Below the pieces are notes generated by a model that worked only from the letters and a program-made list of their open reading frames with translations, made no database searches and was not told where the DNA came from. Source: COE1 sp963596435 (lineage in GTDB: Bacteria > Bacillota > Clostridia > Lachnospirales > Lachnospiraceae). From it: a DNA stretch of 42,511 nt. Location of the stretch: NCBI GenBank assembly GCA_963596435.1, contig CAVBMG010000019.1:1-42511 (forward strand), read 5' to 3'. Within the stretch, counting starts at the first letter, position 1. Each line of letters starts with the position of its first letter. This document shows, piece by piece, positions 16,654 to 25,007 of this stretch. The position numbers and the translations under genes are program-made.

Positions 16654-16739
16654 TGCCGGCGACCGGAATCGAACCGGTACGGGTATCGCTACCCACGGGA
16701 TTTTAAGTCCCGGGCGTCTGCCAGTTCCGCCACGCCGGC
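16654..16739 (-). tRNA. tRNA-Leu (anticodon TAA)
   Basis: 86-nt class II tRNA. Acceptor stem GCCGGCG/CGCCGGC with discriminator A, anticodon stem carrying ACTTAAAAT, a variable arm GGGTAGCGATACCC and the T arm CCGGTTCGATTCCGG are all present. The CCA end is not encoded. It reads UUA codons. Confidence 0.97.
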
Positions 16740-16750
16740 ATATGAAAAAT

Positions 16751-16777
16751 AAAAAGGTATTGGCTATTTGCAATACC
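16751..16777 (-). terminator. terminator between tRNA-Tyr and tRNA-Leu
   Basis: Stem GGTATTG/CAATACC followed on the minus strand by TTTTTATTTTT. It would partly separate the two tRNA genes, or act as a processing boundary. Confidence 0.75.
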
Positions 16778-16780
16778 TAA

Positions 16781-16862
16781 TGGATGGAGGTGGATTCGAA
16801 CCACCGAAGCAATTTGCAGCAGATTTACAGTCTGTCCCCTTTGGCCACTCGGGAATCCATCC
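16781..16862 (-). tRNA. tRNA-Tyr (anticodon GTA)
   Basis: 82-nt class II tRNA. Acceptor stem GGATGGA/TCCATCC, anticodon loop ACTGTAAAT, a variable arm (GCAAATTGC) and the T arm GGTGGTTCGAATCCACC are visible, with discriminator A and no encoded CCA. Confidence 0.97.
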
Positions 16863-16907
16863 ATGTGCAGAACTTACAGGTATAACCCAAAGTCCTGACA
16901 AGTTATA

Positions 16908-16936
16908 TTTATATCATAATCCCCTGCAAAAAGCAA
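16908..16936 (-). promoter_or_regulatory. probable tRNA promoter
   Basis: On the minus strand, TTGCTT, 17 nt, TATAAA, about 45 bp ahead of tRNA-Tyr and downstream of the phosphodiesterase stop. Confidence 0.5.
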
Positions 16937-16950
16937 CAGTTTTTTCACAA

Positions 16951-18246
16951 CTATTTTGCATCTCTGATGATTTCTCTGACAGGGGTTCCGTCTGTATTTG
17001 GCAGATCTACTCCAAGAATAGCCGCATAGGTTGGAGCTTCATCTATGAGTCTGCCTTTTTCCAAAGTTACATTCTCGGCAAAATCAGGTCCCTTAGCCAT
17101 AAAAACAGGCTGTGGTCCTTTATCCGGTGTATAACCGTGAGATGCTCTGCCATATCTGTAATCTGTATCTCCGAAGGCTTCTACCAACGGTCTGGTTACA
17201 CCTTCTCCAAAAGAAGTATAATCATCAGATTCAATGACAAAAGAGAATTCCCCACCTAGATGAAACCGTTCTCTGGCTTCTGCTTCTGTATAGACTTCAC
17301 CAATTCCATAGACTCCTTCATCTCTCATCCAGCAAAGCAGTTTGAATACTCTGTGTGCTGTATTCTCATCTTCTGGATTCTTGAGATATACGACTGCTGA
17401 GAGACCGTTGGATAAGCAATATGCTTTCCAGTCCGTTACTTTTCCTTCTTTGTCCACGGTAAGGAAACCATAATCTGCAAGCATGACATTTGGATTGATG
17501 ATTCTGGAGATATCCATTTGTCCATGATCGCTGGTCACTACCAGGTTGGTCTGCTCTGCAAATCCCAATTCTTCCTGTACTGCCATCAGCTGCTGTACGA
17601 AACGGTCTGTATCTCTGACTGCCTGATCTACCATCTGGTTAAAGATTCCATACTGGTGTCTTGCTCCATCAATATTGGCTGGATGAATCAGTAATACATC
17701 CGGCTGCTTCTCGCGAAGGACATCACAGGCACAGGCGATAATGAACTCATCTATATAAGGATGCTCATATTTTTTGAGTATTGTGCTGTTCTTCTTTACA
17801 ATGGCAAGCATATCTTCATCACAGCCCACCCTGCAAAATGCATCTTCAAGGGGTTCGCCATTCTGCGGCACATACTCTGGTATTTTATAGTCGATATCCT
17901 TATGGCAGCCGGTTACAGGCCAGAATACAGTTGCTGTAGTCAGTCCCTTTTCCTTGCATGCCGTGAAGATATCCTTTGAACGGATTACGTCAGCAAACCA
18001 GTTCCATGGCGTTGGTTTCTCATTCATGATCAGCTTAAAATTGCTGGTCACTCCATGTCTGTCAGGATAATTTCCGGTCATCATTGTGGTGTGGCATGGG
18101 TAAGTTACAGTCGGATAGATTGATCTGACACTTTTTATCATGCTTCCACCATTTAAGTATGTCTGGTATCCTGGCAGGCTGGTGAACAGAGGTAGATCCT
18201 CTGTCACCATAGCATCTGCTGAAAGTACAATTAATTTATTAGCCAT
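16951..18246 (-). CDS. alkaline phosphatase superfamily phosphodiesterase (NPP-type)
   Basis: 431 aa. Metal and nucleophile positions of the nucleotide pyrophosphatase/phosphodiesterase family are readable: D11, the nucleophile T48 in YPTVTYPCHT, D193 and H197 in NIDGARHQYG, D240 and H241 in TSDHGQ, and H370 in SHGYTPDKGP. It lacks a signal peptide, so it acts inside the cell. It is the last gene after the ABC uptake genes, 19 bp beyond the binding protein stop. The simplest reading is that an imported phosphodiester or nucleotide-sugar-like compound is cleaved in the cytoplasm. Phosphonate hydrolases belong to the same superfamily and are an alternative. Confidence 0.88.
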   Translation of the reverse strand: MANKLIVLSADAMVTEDLPLFTSLPGYQTYLNGGSMIKSVRSIYPTVTYPCHTTMMTGNYPDRHGVTSNFKLIMNEKPTPWNWFADVIRSKDIFTACKEKGLTTATVFWPVTGCHKDIDYKIPEYVPQNGEPLEDAFCRVGCDEDMLAIVKKNSTILKKYEHPYIDEFIIACACDVLREKQPDVLLIHPANIDGARHQYGIFNQMVDQAVRDTDRFVQQLMAVQEELGFAEQTNLVVTSDHGQMDISRIINPNVMLADYGFLTVDKEGKVTDWKAYCLSNGLSAVVYLKNPEDENTAHRVFKLLCWMRDEGVYGIGEVYTEAEARERFHLGGEFSFVIESDDYTSFGEGVTRPLVEAFGDTDYRYGRASHGYTPDKGPQPVFMAKGPDFAENVTLEKGRLIDEAPTYAAILGVDLPNTDGTPVREIIRDAK

Positions 18247-18265
18247 TTCTTATTTCCTGCCTTTT

Positions 18266-19654
18266 CTACTGATTTAAAATCTTGTTTACTTTGGTTTCAA
18301 GGTCAGCCAGTGTAGAATCAATATCTGCACCATTTAAGTAGATAGCATCCAGTGCTTTCTCGATCTCTGCACCAGCTTCTGTATAGTTAGGATTAGAATA
18401 AGCTGCACGTTTTACGAACTGAAGCTGATCCAGTGCTACCTTGGCAAGAGGCATTTCTTCAAAATACTTCTGCATTGTGTCAGACTCGCCAGCGCTCTTT
18501 CTGGATGGCAGATAACCTGTCTTAATGGAAGACTTGATTGCCTGTTCTGTTTCTGTCATATATTTCATGAATTCCCACGCTGCTACCTTTTCCTTATCAG
18601 AGATATTGCTCATCATAACAACGCAGCATCCGCCTGTAGGTGTACCATATTCCAGTGCTTTTGGAATATATGCTGTACCCAGTTCAAATCCAAGTTCATC
18701 AGCAATTGCAAGATTATCCTTTAAGCTTCCTGTAGAGCCAAACCAGATTGCTGTGTTAAGGTTCTGTACATCTGTGGTAACTTTGTCTGATTCTGTATGG
18801 TTATATGCATGAACAATACCCTGATCGATCAGATCTCTCCAGAAGCCAATCACTTCCTTACCCTCCGCAGTATTGAGAAGTGTAGCATCTTCTGTCTCAT
18901 TCAGGATAGAGCTGCCATGCTCGATCATAAATGCATCCAGTGTCCATAAGTAGCTGTACTGGGATACACCGTATTTTCCTGTCTTCTCATGAACTGCTGT
19001 TGCTGCTGCCTTTAAGTCATCCCAGGTCTTGATATCCTTGTAATCCCATCCTGCCTCGTTTAAGATCGTATTATTGCAATACATAATAGGCGTACTTCTT
19101 AAATAAGGAAGTCCATAGATAGAATCATCTACATAACAGTTAGGCAGAAGTCCTTCATAGAAATCGCTCATATCTACGCCGGATTCATTTACGTACGAAT
19201 CCAGATTTTCCAGCATGCCATTCTCTGCAAATCTTCTGATCGTACTGATCTCCATGACAGAAAGGGCTGGTGTCTCATTTGCAACGAAGGCCGCCTGAAG
19301 CTTCTGATGACACTCATCATAGGTTCCCTGATATTCTGCGGTAACATGAATGCCTTTTTCTTTACCAATTGTCTCGTTAAAAGCCTCAGCAAGCTCCATA
19401 TTATTTTCCTGGGTAGCGCCAGTCCAACAGTACCAGTACTTTAATTCTGTTACATCCCCGGAAGCTGCATCTGTATTCGTTGTCTCTGTATTTGCTGTGT
19501 CTGCTGCTACAGCATCTGCTTTTGCTTCTGCTACTGCTGTAACTTCTGTGTTGGTTGCGTTATCAGCAGCTGCTGTGCTGCCACAGCCGGATAATGCTCC
19601 TGCCATCATGCCGGCTGCCATTAATGTACTCAGTAATTGTGCTCTTTTTTTCAT
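18266..19654 (-). CDS. extracellular solute-binding lipoprotein of an ABC importer
   Basis: 462 aa. A lipoprotein signal with lipobox LSGC (lipidated C24) is followed by a Thr/Ala-rich linker and a cluster B/family 1 binding protein fold (LKYWYCWTGATQENNMELAEAFNE). Such proteins capture sugars or glycerol-phosphate compounds for UgpABE/MalEFG-type importers. Placed after the two permease genes, it is separated from them by about 110 bp holding a stable hairpin, which probably sets separate mRNA stability or level. The ligand is not determinable from sequence alone; the phosphodiesterase next door hints at a phosphodiester. Confidence 0.92.
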   Translation of the reverse strand: MKKRAQLLSTLMAAGMMAGALSGCGSTAAADNATNTEVTAVAEAKADAVAADTANTETTNTDAASGDVTELKYWYCWTGATQENNMELAEAFNETIGKEKGIHVTAEYQGTYDECHQKLQAAFVANETPALSVMEISTIRRFAENGMLENLDSYVNESGVDMSDFYEGLLPNCYVDDSIYGLPYLRSTPIMYCNNTILNEAGWDYKDIKTWDDLKAAATAVHEKTGKYGVSQYSYLWTLDAFMIEHGSSILNETEDATLLNTAEGKEVIGFWRDLIDQGIVHAYNHTESDKVTTDVQNLNTAIWFGSTGSLKDNLAIADELGFELGTAYIPKALEYGTPTGGCCVVMMSNISDKEKVAAWEFMKYMTETEQAIKSSIKTGYLPSRKSAGESDTMQKYFEEMPLAKVALDQLQFVKRAAYSNPNYTEAGAEIEKALDAIYLNGADIDSTLADLETKVNKILNQ

Positions 19655-19694
19655 CTTCTCCTCATTTCTACGCCGATTCTATATTGATATAAAA

Positions 19695-19720
19695 GGCTGT
19701 TGGTTCGGCGTTCCACAGCC
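19695..19720 (-). terminator. intercistronic hairpin between permease and binding protein genes
   Basis: Stem GGCTGT/ACAGCC extended by a GG/CC pair past a bulge, followed on the minus strand by TTTTATAT. It may be a partial terminator or a stability/processing stem at the 5' end of the binding protein message. Confidence 0.5.
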
Positions 19721-19762
19721 GGTTCTATATAGTAAACTCCCATTAGGAATCTCTATCTCATC

Positions 19763-20584
19763 TTATTTCACACCCATATAGGTAAAGCCTTTGATAATCT
19801 GTTTCTGTGCCAGGAAATATACGATCAGAATAGGCAGCATCAGAATAATATTGCCTGCCATAAGTATGTGCTGGCACACACCTTCTTCTACAGTCTTTAG
19901 CATTGTGACACCAAAAGGAAGGGTTCTGACTGCATCTGTTGTCGTCAATACGGATGGCCAGAAATAATCATTCCAGGTTCCCACGAAAGTAAGCATAGCC
20001 AGAGTCACTACAGTTGGTCTTGCTATCGGTAACATGATATGTGTAATGATCTTGAGCTCTCCTGCTTTATCCAGTCTGGCTGCCTCAATCAGCTCTTCGG
20101 GAATCTGCATGAAATTCTGTCTCAACATAAAGATTCCAAAGGCACTGGTTGCCTGGGGCAGAATCAGAGACCAGTATGTATTGATCATATTCCACTTGCT
20201 AAGCAGCAGGAAAATAGGCAGGAAAATAAGCTGTGCTGGAATCATCATGGTTGCAAGGATCATACCAAATCCCAGCTTCTTACCCTTGAATTCATATCTG
20301 GCAAAAGCATATGCTGCCGGAATCACTGTAATCATCTGCAAAACCAGAATCCCCAGCGTTACAATAATGGAATTCTTCAGATACTGAAGAAATGGAATTG
20401 CCTTGACTGCTTTGACAAAATTAATCCACTGTGGTTCCAGTACAAAAAATGATGGTGGGAACTGTAGTGTCTGTCCCAATGTCTTAATAGAAGTCAGTGC
20501 CATCCAGTAGAATGGAACGAAGAAGAGGACTAAAAGTATGATATTTATAATTCCTCTTAACGTTTTTGATATATAACGATACAT
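19763..20584 (-). CDS. carbohydrate-type ABC transporter permease (UgpE/MalG-like)
   Basis: 273 aa inner-membrane permease with six membrane segments. The cytoplasmic EAA loop that docks the ATPase is EAARLDKAGELKIITHIMLP, as in MalG/UgpE proteins, and the C-terminus is IIKGFTYMGVK-like. It starts 11 bp after the partner permease with an AAGGAG ribosome binding site. It forms a heterodimer with the product of 20596-21549. Confidence 0.95.
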   Translation of the reverse strand: MYRYISKTLRGIINIILLVLFFVPFYWMALTSIKTLGQTLQFPPSFFVLEPQWINFVKAVKAIPFLQYLKNSIIVTLGILVLQMITVIPAAYAFARYEFKGKKLGFGMILATMMIPAQLIFLPIFLLLSKWNMINTYWSLILPQATSAFGIFMLRQNFMQIPEELIEAARLDKAGELKIITHIMLPIARPTVVTLAMLTFVGTWNDYFWPSVLTTTDAVRTLPFGVTMLKTVEEGVCQHILMAGNIILMLPILIVYFLAQKQIIKGFTYMGVK

Positions 20585-20595
20585 ATAATTACTCC

Positions 20596-21549
20596 TTATT
20601 GATAATGTACTTTTTTCTGTAATCCGCAGAAGTATACAAGAGTGAGAATACTTACGATTACCATCAGTACGACACCCACTGTAGATGCATACCCGATCTT
20701 GTAATAACGGAAACCATACTGATAAATGTAATATACCAATGTCATTGTGGAATTCTGAGGGCCGCCGTCCGTCATAACATTTACTGTCTCGAATACCTTA
20801 AATGAACTGATAATTGCTGTCAGTGTCAGGAAAAACAGTGTCGGTGAGAGCATTGGCAGCGTAATCTTGAAAAAGACAGTTTTGGAGCTTGCATGATCCA
20901 GTTCTGCTGCCTCATACAGATAAGAGGGTATGCTCTGTAATGCCGACAGAAAGATCAAGGTGTAATAGCCTGCGCCTTTCCAGATATTTACAATGATCAA
21001 GGAATACATTGCTACTTTAGGATCATTGAGCCACATTACTTTGTCAATGCCGAAGAATCCCAGTGCATAATTTAAAAGTCCCAGATCCGTATCCATGATC
21101 CACATCCATACAAAGGCAATGGAAATCATGGGAAGTACATAAGGTGTAAACATGATTCCCTGAATGAATCGGTTGATTTTGGTATCCTTTTTCAGGTATA
21201 CAGCCAGAACAAGTCCAAGAATAATAGAGCCTGCTACTGTCCAGAATGTGAATTTACATGTGTTCATTAATACCTGCATGAATTCCGGGTCTGTAAATAA
21301 AGACACATAATTATCCAGTCCGATGAATTTCATTTCTCCTACCATATTCCATTTATAAAAGCTCAGTCGGAACATATAAATGATCGGGTAGATCAGAAAT
21401 ATCAGACTTGCTGCCATTGCAGGCGCTATCATAAGATAGGGAAGTAATCTTCGAATCACGGTATTGCTTCCTACTGCCAGTTCCTGCCCTCTTGCAGCCT
21501 TTTTACCAGGAACGGCTAATGTATCGCCATTTTGCGCTAAAATATCCAT
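20596..21549 (-). CDS. carbohydrate-type ABC transporter permease (UgpA/MalF-like)
   Basis: 317 aa with an N-terminal cytoplasmic stretch and six membrane segments. The EAA loop reads EAAELDHASSKTVFFKITLP. A short glycine-rich N-terminal extension precedes the first membrane helix. The start lies 33 bp after the ATPase stop. The leader on the minus strand (TGCAGGTTATAGAAAGG) resembles the ribosome-binding end of the 101-bp repeat. Confidence 0.95.
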   Translation of the reverse strand: MDILAQNGDTLAVPGKKAARGQELAVGSNTVIRRLLPYLMIAPAMAASLIFLIYPIIYMFRLSFYKWNMVGEMKFIGLDNYVSLFTDPEFMQVLMNTCKFTFWTVAGSIILGLVLAVYLKKDTKINRFIQGIMFTPYVLPMISIAFVWMWIMDTDLGLLNYALGFFGIDKVMWLNDPKVAMYSLIIVNIWKGAGYYTLIFLSALQSIPSYLYEAAELDHASSKTVFFKITLPMLSPTLFFLTLTAIISSFKVFETVNVMTDGGPQNSTMTLVYYIYQYGFRYYKIGYASTVGVVLMVIVSILTLVYFCGLQKKVHYQ

Positions 21550-21550
21550 A

Positions 21551-21590
21551 CTTATTATACCTTTCTATAACCTGCATACTTTCTATCTTA
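21551..21590 (-). repeat. partial copy of the R-repeat gene-start module before the UgpA-like permease
   Basis: On the minus strand, AAAGTATGCAGGTTATAGAA matches the end module of R1 (AAAGTTTGCAGGTTACGGAA) at all but three positions, then runs into the permease start. Confidence 0.5.
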
Positions 21591-22623
21591 ATCTCTGCTG
21601 CTGTTCATCAAAATACACGATTTTATCCTGTGGAACATAGAGCTCGACCTGTCCGTCAACTGCTTCTCTGTCATCAAAGATCTTCGCCTGGATGCGTCCA
21701 TATGCTGTATCAATTTTGTATAAGATCTCTGTTCCCAGCATTTCATGTGTGATAACAGTACCAGTGAGTCGTAATCCGTTCTCCTCTGCCTTTTCCCCAT
21801 CTCTGAACAGTCTGACATATTCTGGACGGAAGCCTGCATAAGCAGCCTGGAGATAAGGACAACTGTCTATGTTGAAATCACGGTTCATTTCCAATACATT
21901 CATTGGCGGTGTACCTATGAACTGTGCCGTAAATACATTGTCCGGATTATGATAAATCTCATATGGCGTTCCCTGCTGCATGATCTTACCCTGATGCATT
22001 AATACGATATGAGTTCCCATAGACATGGCTTCTACCTGATCGTGTGTTACATATACAAATGTAGATCCCAGCTTATGATGAAGTTCTATCAAGTCAGTTC
22101 TTAATTGTGTTCTTAATTTGGCATCCAGATTTGACAAAGGCTCATCCATCAAAAATACTTCCGGTTTCTTTACCATGGCTCTTGCAAGTGCGACTCGCTG
22201 TCTCTGTCCACCTGATAAGGCATTGGGTTTTCTGTTGAGATATTCTTCCAGACCAACTGACATGCTGACCTCTCGGATTCTTGCTTCTCTTTCTGCCTTG
22301 GGTACTTTACAGTTCTTTAAACCAAACTCTATATTTTCTTTTACAGTCATAGTCGGATAGAGTGCATAGTTCTGAAATACCATTGCAATTCCTCTGTCTC
22401 CCGGCTTGACCTCTTTCATGTCTTTACCACTTATGGATAAGGTTCCTTTGGTCTCCTGCTCTAATCCGGCGATCATACGCAGTGTCGTAGATTTGCCACA
22501 GCCGGAAGGTCCTAATAATACAGTAAAACTGCCTTCTTCTATCTCCAGATTCAGATCCTCAATAACGGGAGCGTCCTTTCCATATGCTTTCTCAATATCC
22601 TGCAAAACAATTTTAGATTCCAA
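21583..22623 (-). CDS. ugpC: ABC transporter ATP-binding protein (UgpC/MalK/MsmX-like)
   Basis: 346 aa. Walker A GPSGCGKST (38-46), Q-loop VFQNYALYPTMTV, signature LSGGQRQRVALARA, Walker B VFLMDEPLSNLD and the H-loop YVTHDQ are intact. A C-terminal OB-type regulatory domain follows, as in MalK. The start codon is TTG at 22623; the only nearby ATG is out of frame and runs into a stop after five codons. It is the first gene of the five-gene operon. The ugpC symbol reflects family resemblance, not a proven substrate. Confidence 0.93.
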   Translation of the reverse strand: MESKIVLQDIEKAYGKDAPVIEDLNLEIEEGSFTVLLGPSGCGKSTTLRMIAGLEQETKGTLSISGKDMKEVKPGDRGIAMVFQNYALYPTMTVKENIEFGLKNCKVPKAEREARIREVSMSVGLEEYLNRKPNALSGGQRQRVALARAMVKKPEVFLMDEPLSNLDAKLRTQLRTDLIELHHKLGSTFVYVTHDQVEAMSMGTHIVLMHQGKIMQQGTPYEIYHNPDNVFTAQFIGTPPMNVLEMNRDFNIDSCPYLQAAYAGFRPEYVRLFRDGEKAEENGLRLTGTVITHEMLGTEILYKIDTAYGRIQAKIFDDREAVDGQVELYVPQDKIVYFDEQQQRLR

Positions 22624-22725
22624 TCTTCATCCCTGTCCTTTCTCTTCGCTTACAACACTAACAATACCAGCCCTGTGTAAACTTCATAATCATAGTTATG
22701 TAAAATGTTCTCGAAATTTAGGTAT

Positions 22726-22762
22726 AAAAAAAGATGCTCCATATCCACGATATGAAACATCC
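22726..22762 (-). terminator. terminator after the DEAD-box helicase gene
   Basis: Stem built from GATG..CATATC and GATATG..CATC around GTG, followed on the minus strand by TTTTTTT. Confidence 0.85.
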
Positions 22763-22780
22763 TTTGCTCTGAAATCTATT

Positions 22781-24388
22781 TTATTTTGCATTGGCAGGCT
22801 CTATATTAATTGCCTTACCTTTGATCTTTACATTTTTCATTGCCTTTAAGACATCCTTGGCATTTTCCTTTGGTACTTCTACAAATGTATATTTATCATA
22901 CAGGTCGATTGCGCCTACCAGCTTGCCTGGAATGTTCGCCTCACCTGCAATCGCACCCAGAATATCCTTTGCTCTGACTTTCTGTGCCTTGCCAATATTA
23001 ATGAAGAGACGTACCATACCTTCTTCTGCGCCGGTATTTTCAAAATCAAAGTCTCCATTCTCGGAAGACTCCTCTTCATTGACCTCATTCTGTCCCAGAT
23101 ACATCTTTAAGAAAGCTGCTGCAATGTCCATTGCTGTATAATCTGCAGCATTGACCTGTTCTTCGATCATATTGATCATTGCTGTCAGATCTTCTTCCTC
23201 TATAATGGAAGCCACCTTATCCATGACCTTCTCCATCTTCATCTGGTTCACGTCATTTAAGGATGGAACAGGCATTGCAAGAATCTTGGTTTTACAATAA
23301 CGCATGATATCTTTTAATTTATAGACTTCCTTGCCCTTTACAAAAGTAAAGGAACGACCGGTTCTGCCTGCACGGCCGGTTCTGCCGATACGATGTACAT
23401 AGTATTCGTCGTCCTGTGGAATATCATAGTTGAATACTGCTTCCACGTCATCTACATCAATACCGCGGGCTGCCACATCTGTTGCAATAAGAATATCTGT
23501 CTTGCCGCTGCGGAAGCTCTTCATAACACGGTCACGCTGTGCCTGACTCATATCGCCATGAAGTCCCTCTGCGAAATATCCTCTGCCCTTTAATACCTCT
23601 GTCAGATCATCTACCATCTTCTTGGTATTACAGAATACCAGAGAAAGCTTGGGCTCATAGAAATCCAGTAATCTTGTCAGGACTTCTATCTTATCCTTGC
23701 GTTTCACATCCAGATAATACTGCTCGATCTTTGGCACGGTAAGCTCCTTCTTTACGACCTTGATCATCTTGGCATCCGGCTTCTGGTAGTTCTTGGTAAT
23801 CTCCAGAATTGCCTTAGGCATTGTAGCAGAGAAAAGGATTGTCTGCCTGTCTTCCGTTGGGATATATTCAAGAACAGTCTCAATATCCTCTCTGAATCCC
23901 ATGTTCAGCATTTCATCTGCTTCATCAAGGACGATTGTATTTACATAGTCACAGCGAATGGTCTTACGGCGCAGATGATCCATCACACGACCCGGTGTAC
24001 CAATAATGACCTGTGTACCCTTGAGCGCACGAATCTGCTTGTTGATATCCTGTCCGCCATAAATAGGGAGTACCTTTATACCGTGCATATACTTGGCAAG
24101 CTTTCTGATCTCTTCTGCTGCCTGTACTGCCAGCTCTCTGGTCGGGCACAGGATCAATGCCTGTGGATGCTTAATATCTTTATTAAGATTAACCCTCTCC
24201 AATACAGGAATACCGAAGGCTGCTGTCTTACCGGTACCTGTCTGCGCCTGTCCAATCACATCATAGCCCTGCATGGCTACAGGAATCGCCTGTGCCTGAA
24301 TGGGAGAAGCTTCCTCGAAGCCCATTTCCTTCACACCACGCAGTATCTCCTGACACAAATCTAACTCATCAAATCTGACTGTTTCCAT
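22781..24388 (-). CDS. DEAD-box ATP-dependent RNA helicase with DbpA-type RNA-binding domain
   Basis: 535 aa. The Q motif (ASPIQAQAIP), motif I AQTGTGKT (48-55), II DEAD (155-158), III SAT, and VI HRIGRTGRAGRTG are all present. The C-terminus (about 460-530) is a DbpA-type RNA-binding fold starting MVRLFINIGKAQKVRAKDIL. Family members remodel rRNA and mRNA, often in ribosome assembly and cold adaptation (CshA/DeaD group). The AAGTAGGT ribosome binding site is close to the ATG. A strong promoter and a 14-bp hairpin precede it. Confidence 0.96.
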   Translation of the reverse strand: METVRFDELDLCQEILRGVKEMGFEEASPIQAQAIPVAMQGYDVIGQAQTGTGKTAAFGIPVLERVNLNKDIKHPQALILCPTRELAVQAAEEIRKLAKYMHGIKVLPIYGGQDINKQIRALKGTQVIIGTPGRVMDHLRRKTIRCDYVNTIVLDEADEMLNMGFREDIETVLEYIPTEDRQTILFSATMPKAILEITKNYQKPDAKMIKVVKKELTVPKIEQYYLDVKRKDKIEVLTRLLDFYEPKLSLVFCNTKKMVDDLTEVLKGRGYFAEGLHGDMSQAQRDRVMKSFRSGKTDILIATDVAARGIDVDDVEAVFNYDIPQDDEYYVHRIGRTGRAGRTGRSFTFVKGKEVYKLKDIMRYCKTKILAMPVPSLNDVNQMKMEKVMDKVASIIEEEDLTAMINMIEEQVNAADYTAMDIAAAFLKMYLGQNEVNEEESSENGDFDFENTGAEEGMVRLFINIGKAQKVRAKDILGAIAGEANIPGKLVGAIDLYDKYTFVEVPKENAKDVLKAMKNVKIKGKAINIEPANAK

Positions 24389-24422
24389 ATATACCTACTT
24401 TCTATTCTCAAAACCCACACAA

Positions 24423-24457
24423 ATAAGCGCATGCTTTTATGCCAAGCATGCGCTTAT
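24423..24457. other. 14-bp perfect hairpin in the helicase 5' leader
   Basis: ATAAGCGCATGCTT pairs exactly with AAGCATGCGCTTAT around a 7-nt loop. It begins about 13 nt after the predicted transcription start and ends about 35 nt before the helicase ATG. A good U tract is missing, so it is more likely a regulatory or stability stem than a terminator. Confidence 0.75.
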
Positions 24458-24476
24458 CATTACAACAATCTATAAA

Positions 24477-24505
24477 ATATTATCAGAAACGACTATGGAA
24501 GTCAA
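24477..24505 (-). promoter_or_regulatory. promoter of the DEAD-box helicase gene
   Basis: On the minus strand, TTGACT, 17 nt, TAATAT; predicted start near 24470, giving a leader of about 80 nt. Confidence 0.75.
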
Positions 24506-24556
24506 TAGGCATCTTCAAAAAATTTCTCTGCTTTGCAAACTTTTTATTGCGGTGTT

Positions 24557-24857
24557 TTAATACAATTCCAGACTGTGGAAGCAAGGATACTTCCAGCTTT
24601 CCTCTATGCACAGGAAGCTCTGCGGATTCTGTTTATGAATCCGTATCATTGCCCTGTAGAAACCTATCAGCTCTTTATCCTCATTTCCCCAGTATTTACA
24701 GACGTCCAGAAAATATCAGAATTGCCCAGCCAAGCTGTCTGTTCTGGCGTGGTCCATCCAATACATACTTTACGACATTATGTGCCAGGTAGCTTTCTTC
24801 GCTGTGGGATTCAACCACGCCGCCCCAGTCCATAATTACAAGTTTGTCTTTCTTCAT
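24557..24857 (-). pseudogene. decayed HAD-like protein gene (two frameshifts)
   Basis: The minus strand opens with ATG after GGAAGGG and reads MKKDKLVIMDWGGVVESHSE, a hydrophobic strand with an Asp like HAD motif I. It hits a stop after about 60 codons. Adding one base near 24722 (LGW|GNSDIFW) and one near 24690 (TSVN|YWGNEDKELIGFY) restores a continuous reading to the TAA at 24557. The restored protein is about 100 aa, shorter than a full HAD enzyme, so the 3' part may also be lost. The family call rests on one motif. Confidence 0.6.
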
Positions 24858-24890
24858 ATCAATAACCATGCCCTTCCGACTTCTGCAAAT
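24858..24890 (-). repeat. partial copy of the R-repeat gene-start module before the HAD-like pseudogene
   Basis: On the minus strand, TTTGCAG then GGAAGGGCATGGTTATT. It has the same spacing as the end of repeat R2 in front of moxR (TTTGCAG, five bases, GGAAGGGTATGGTTATT). Confidence 0.6.
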
Positions 24891-24964
24891 CTTTTTATTT
24901 TATCCTAGCACCTTTTATCTTAAATACATACAGACATTTTATGTTTTTGTCGGATTCGTATAAA

Positions 24965-25004
24965 AACAAGAGGCGTTCAGATTGAATGCCTCTTGTCCAT
25001 AATA
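24965..25004 (-). terminator. terminator after the chemotaxis receptor gene
   Basis: Stem ACAAGAGGC/GCCTCTTGT extended by a TTCA/TGAA pair, followed on the minus strand by TTTTTAT. Confidence 0.88.
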
Positions 25005-25007
25005 ACC

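Noticed and set aside
24439..24835. Plus-strand ORFs of about 100-117 codons
   Set aside because: They have no ribosome binding site and lie opposite the HAD-like pseudogene, whose minus-strand reading is meaningful.
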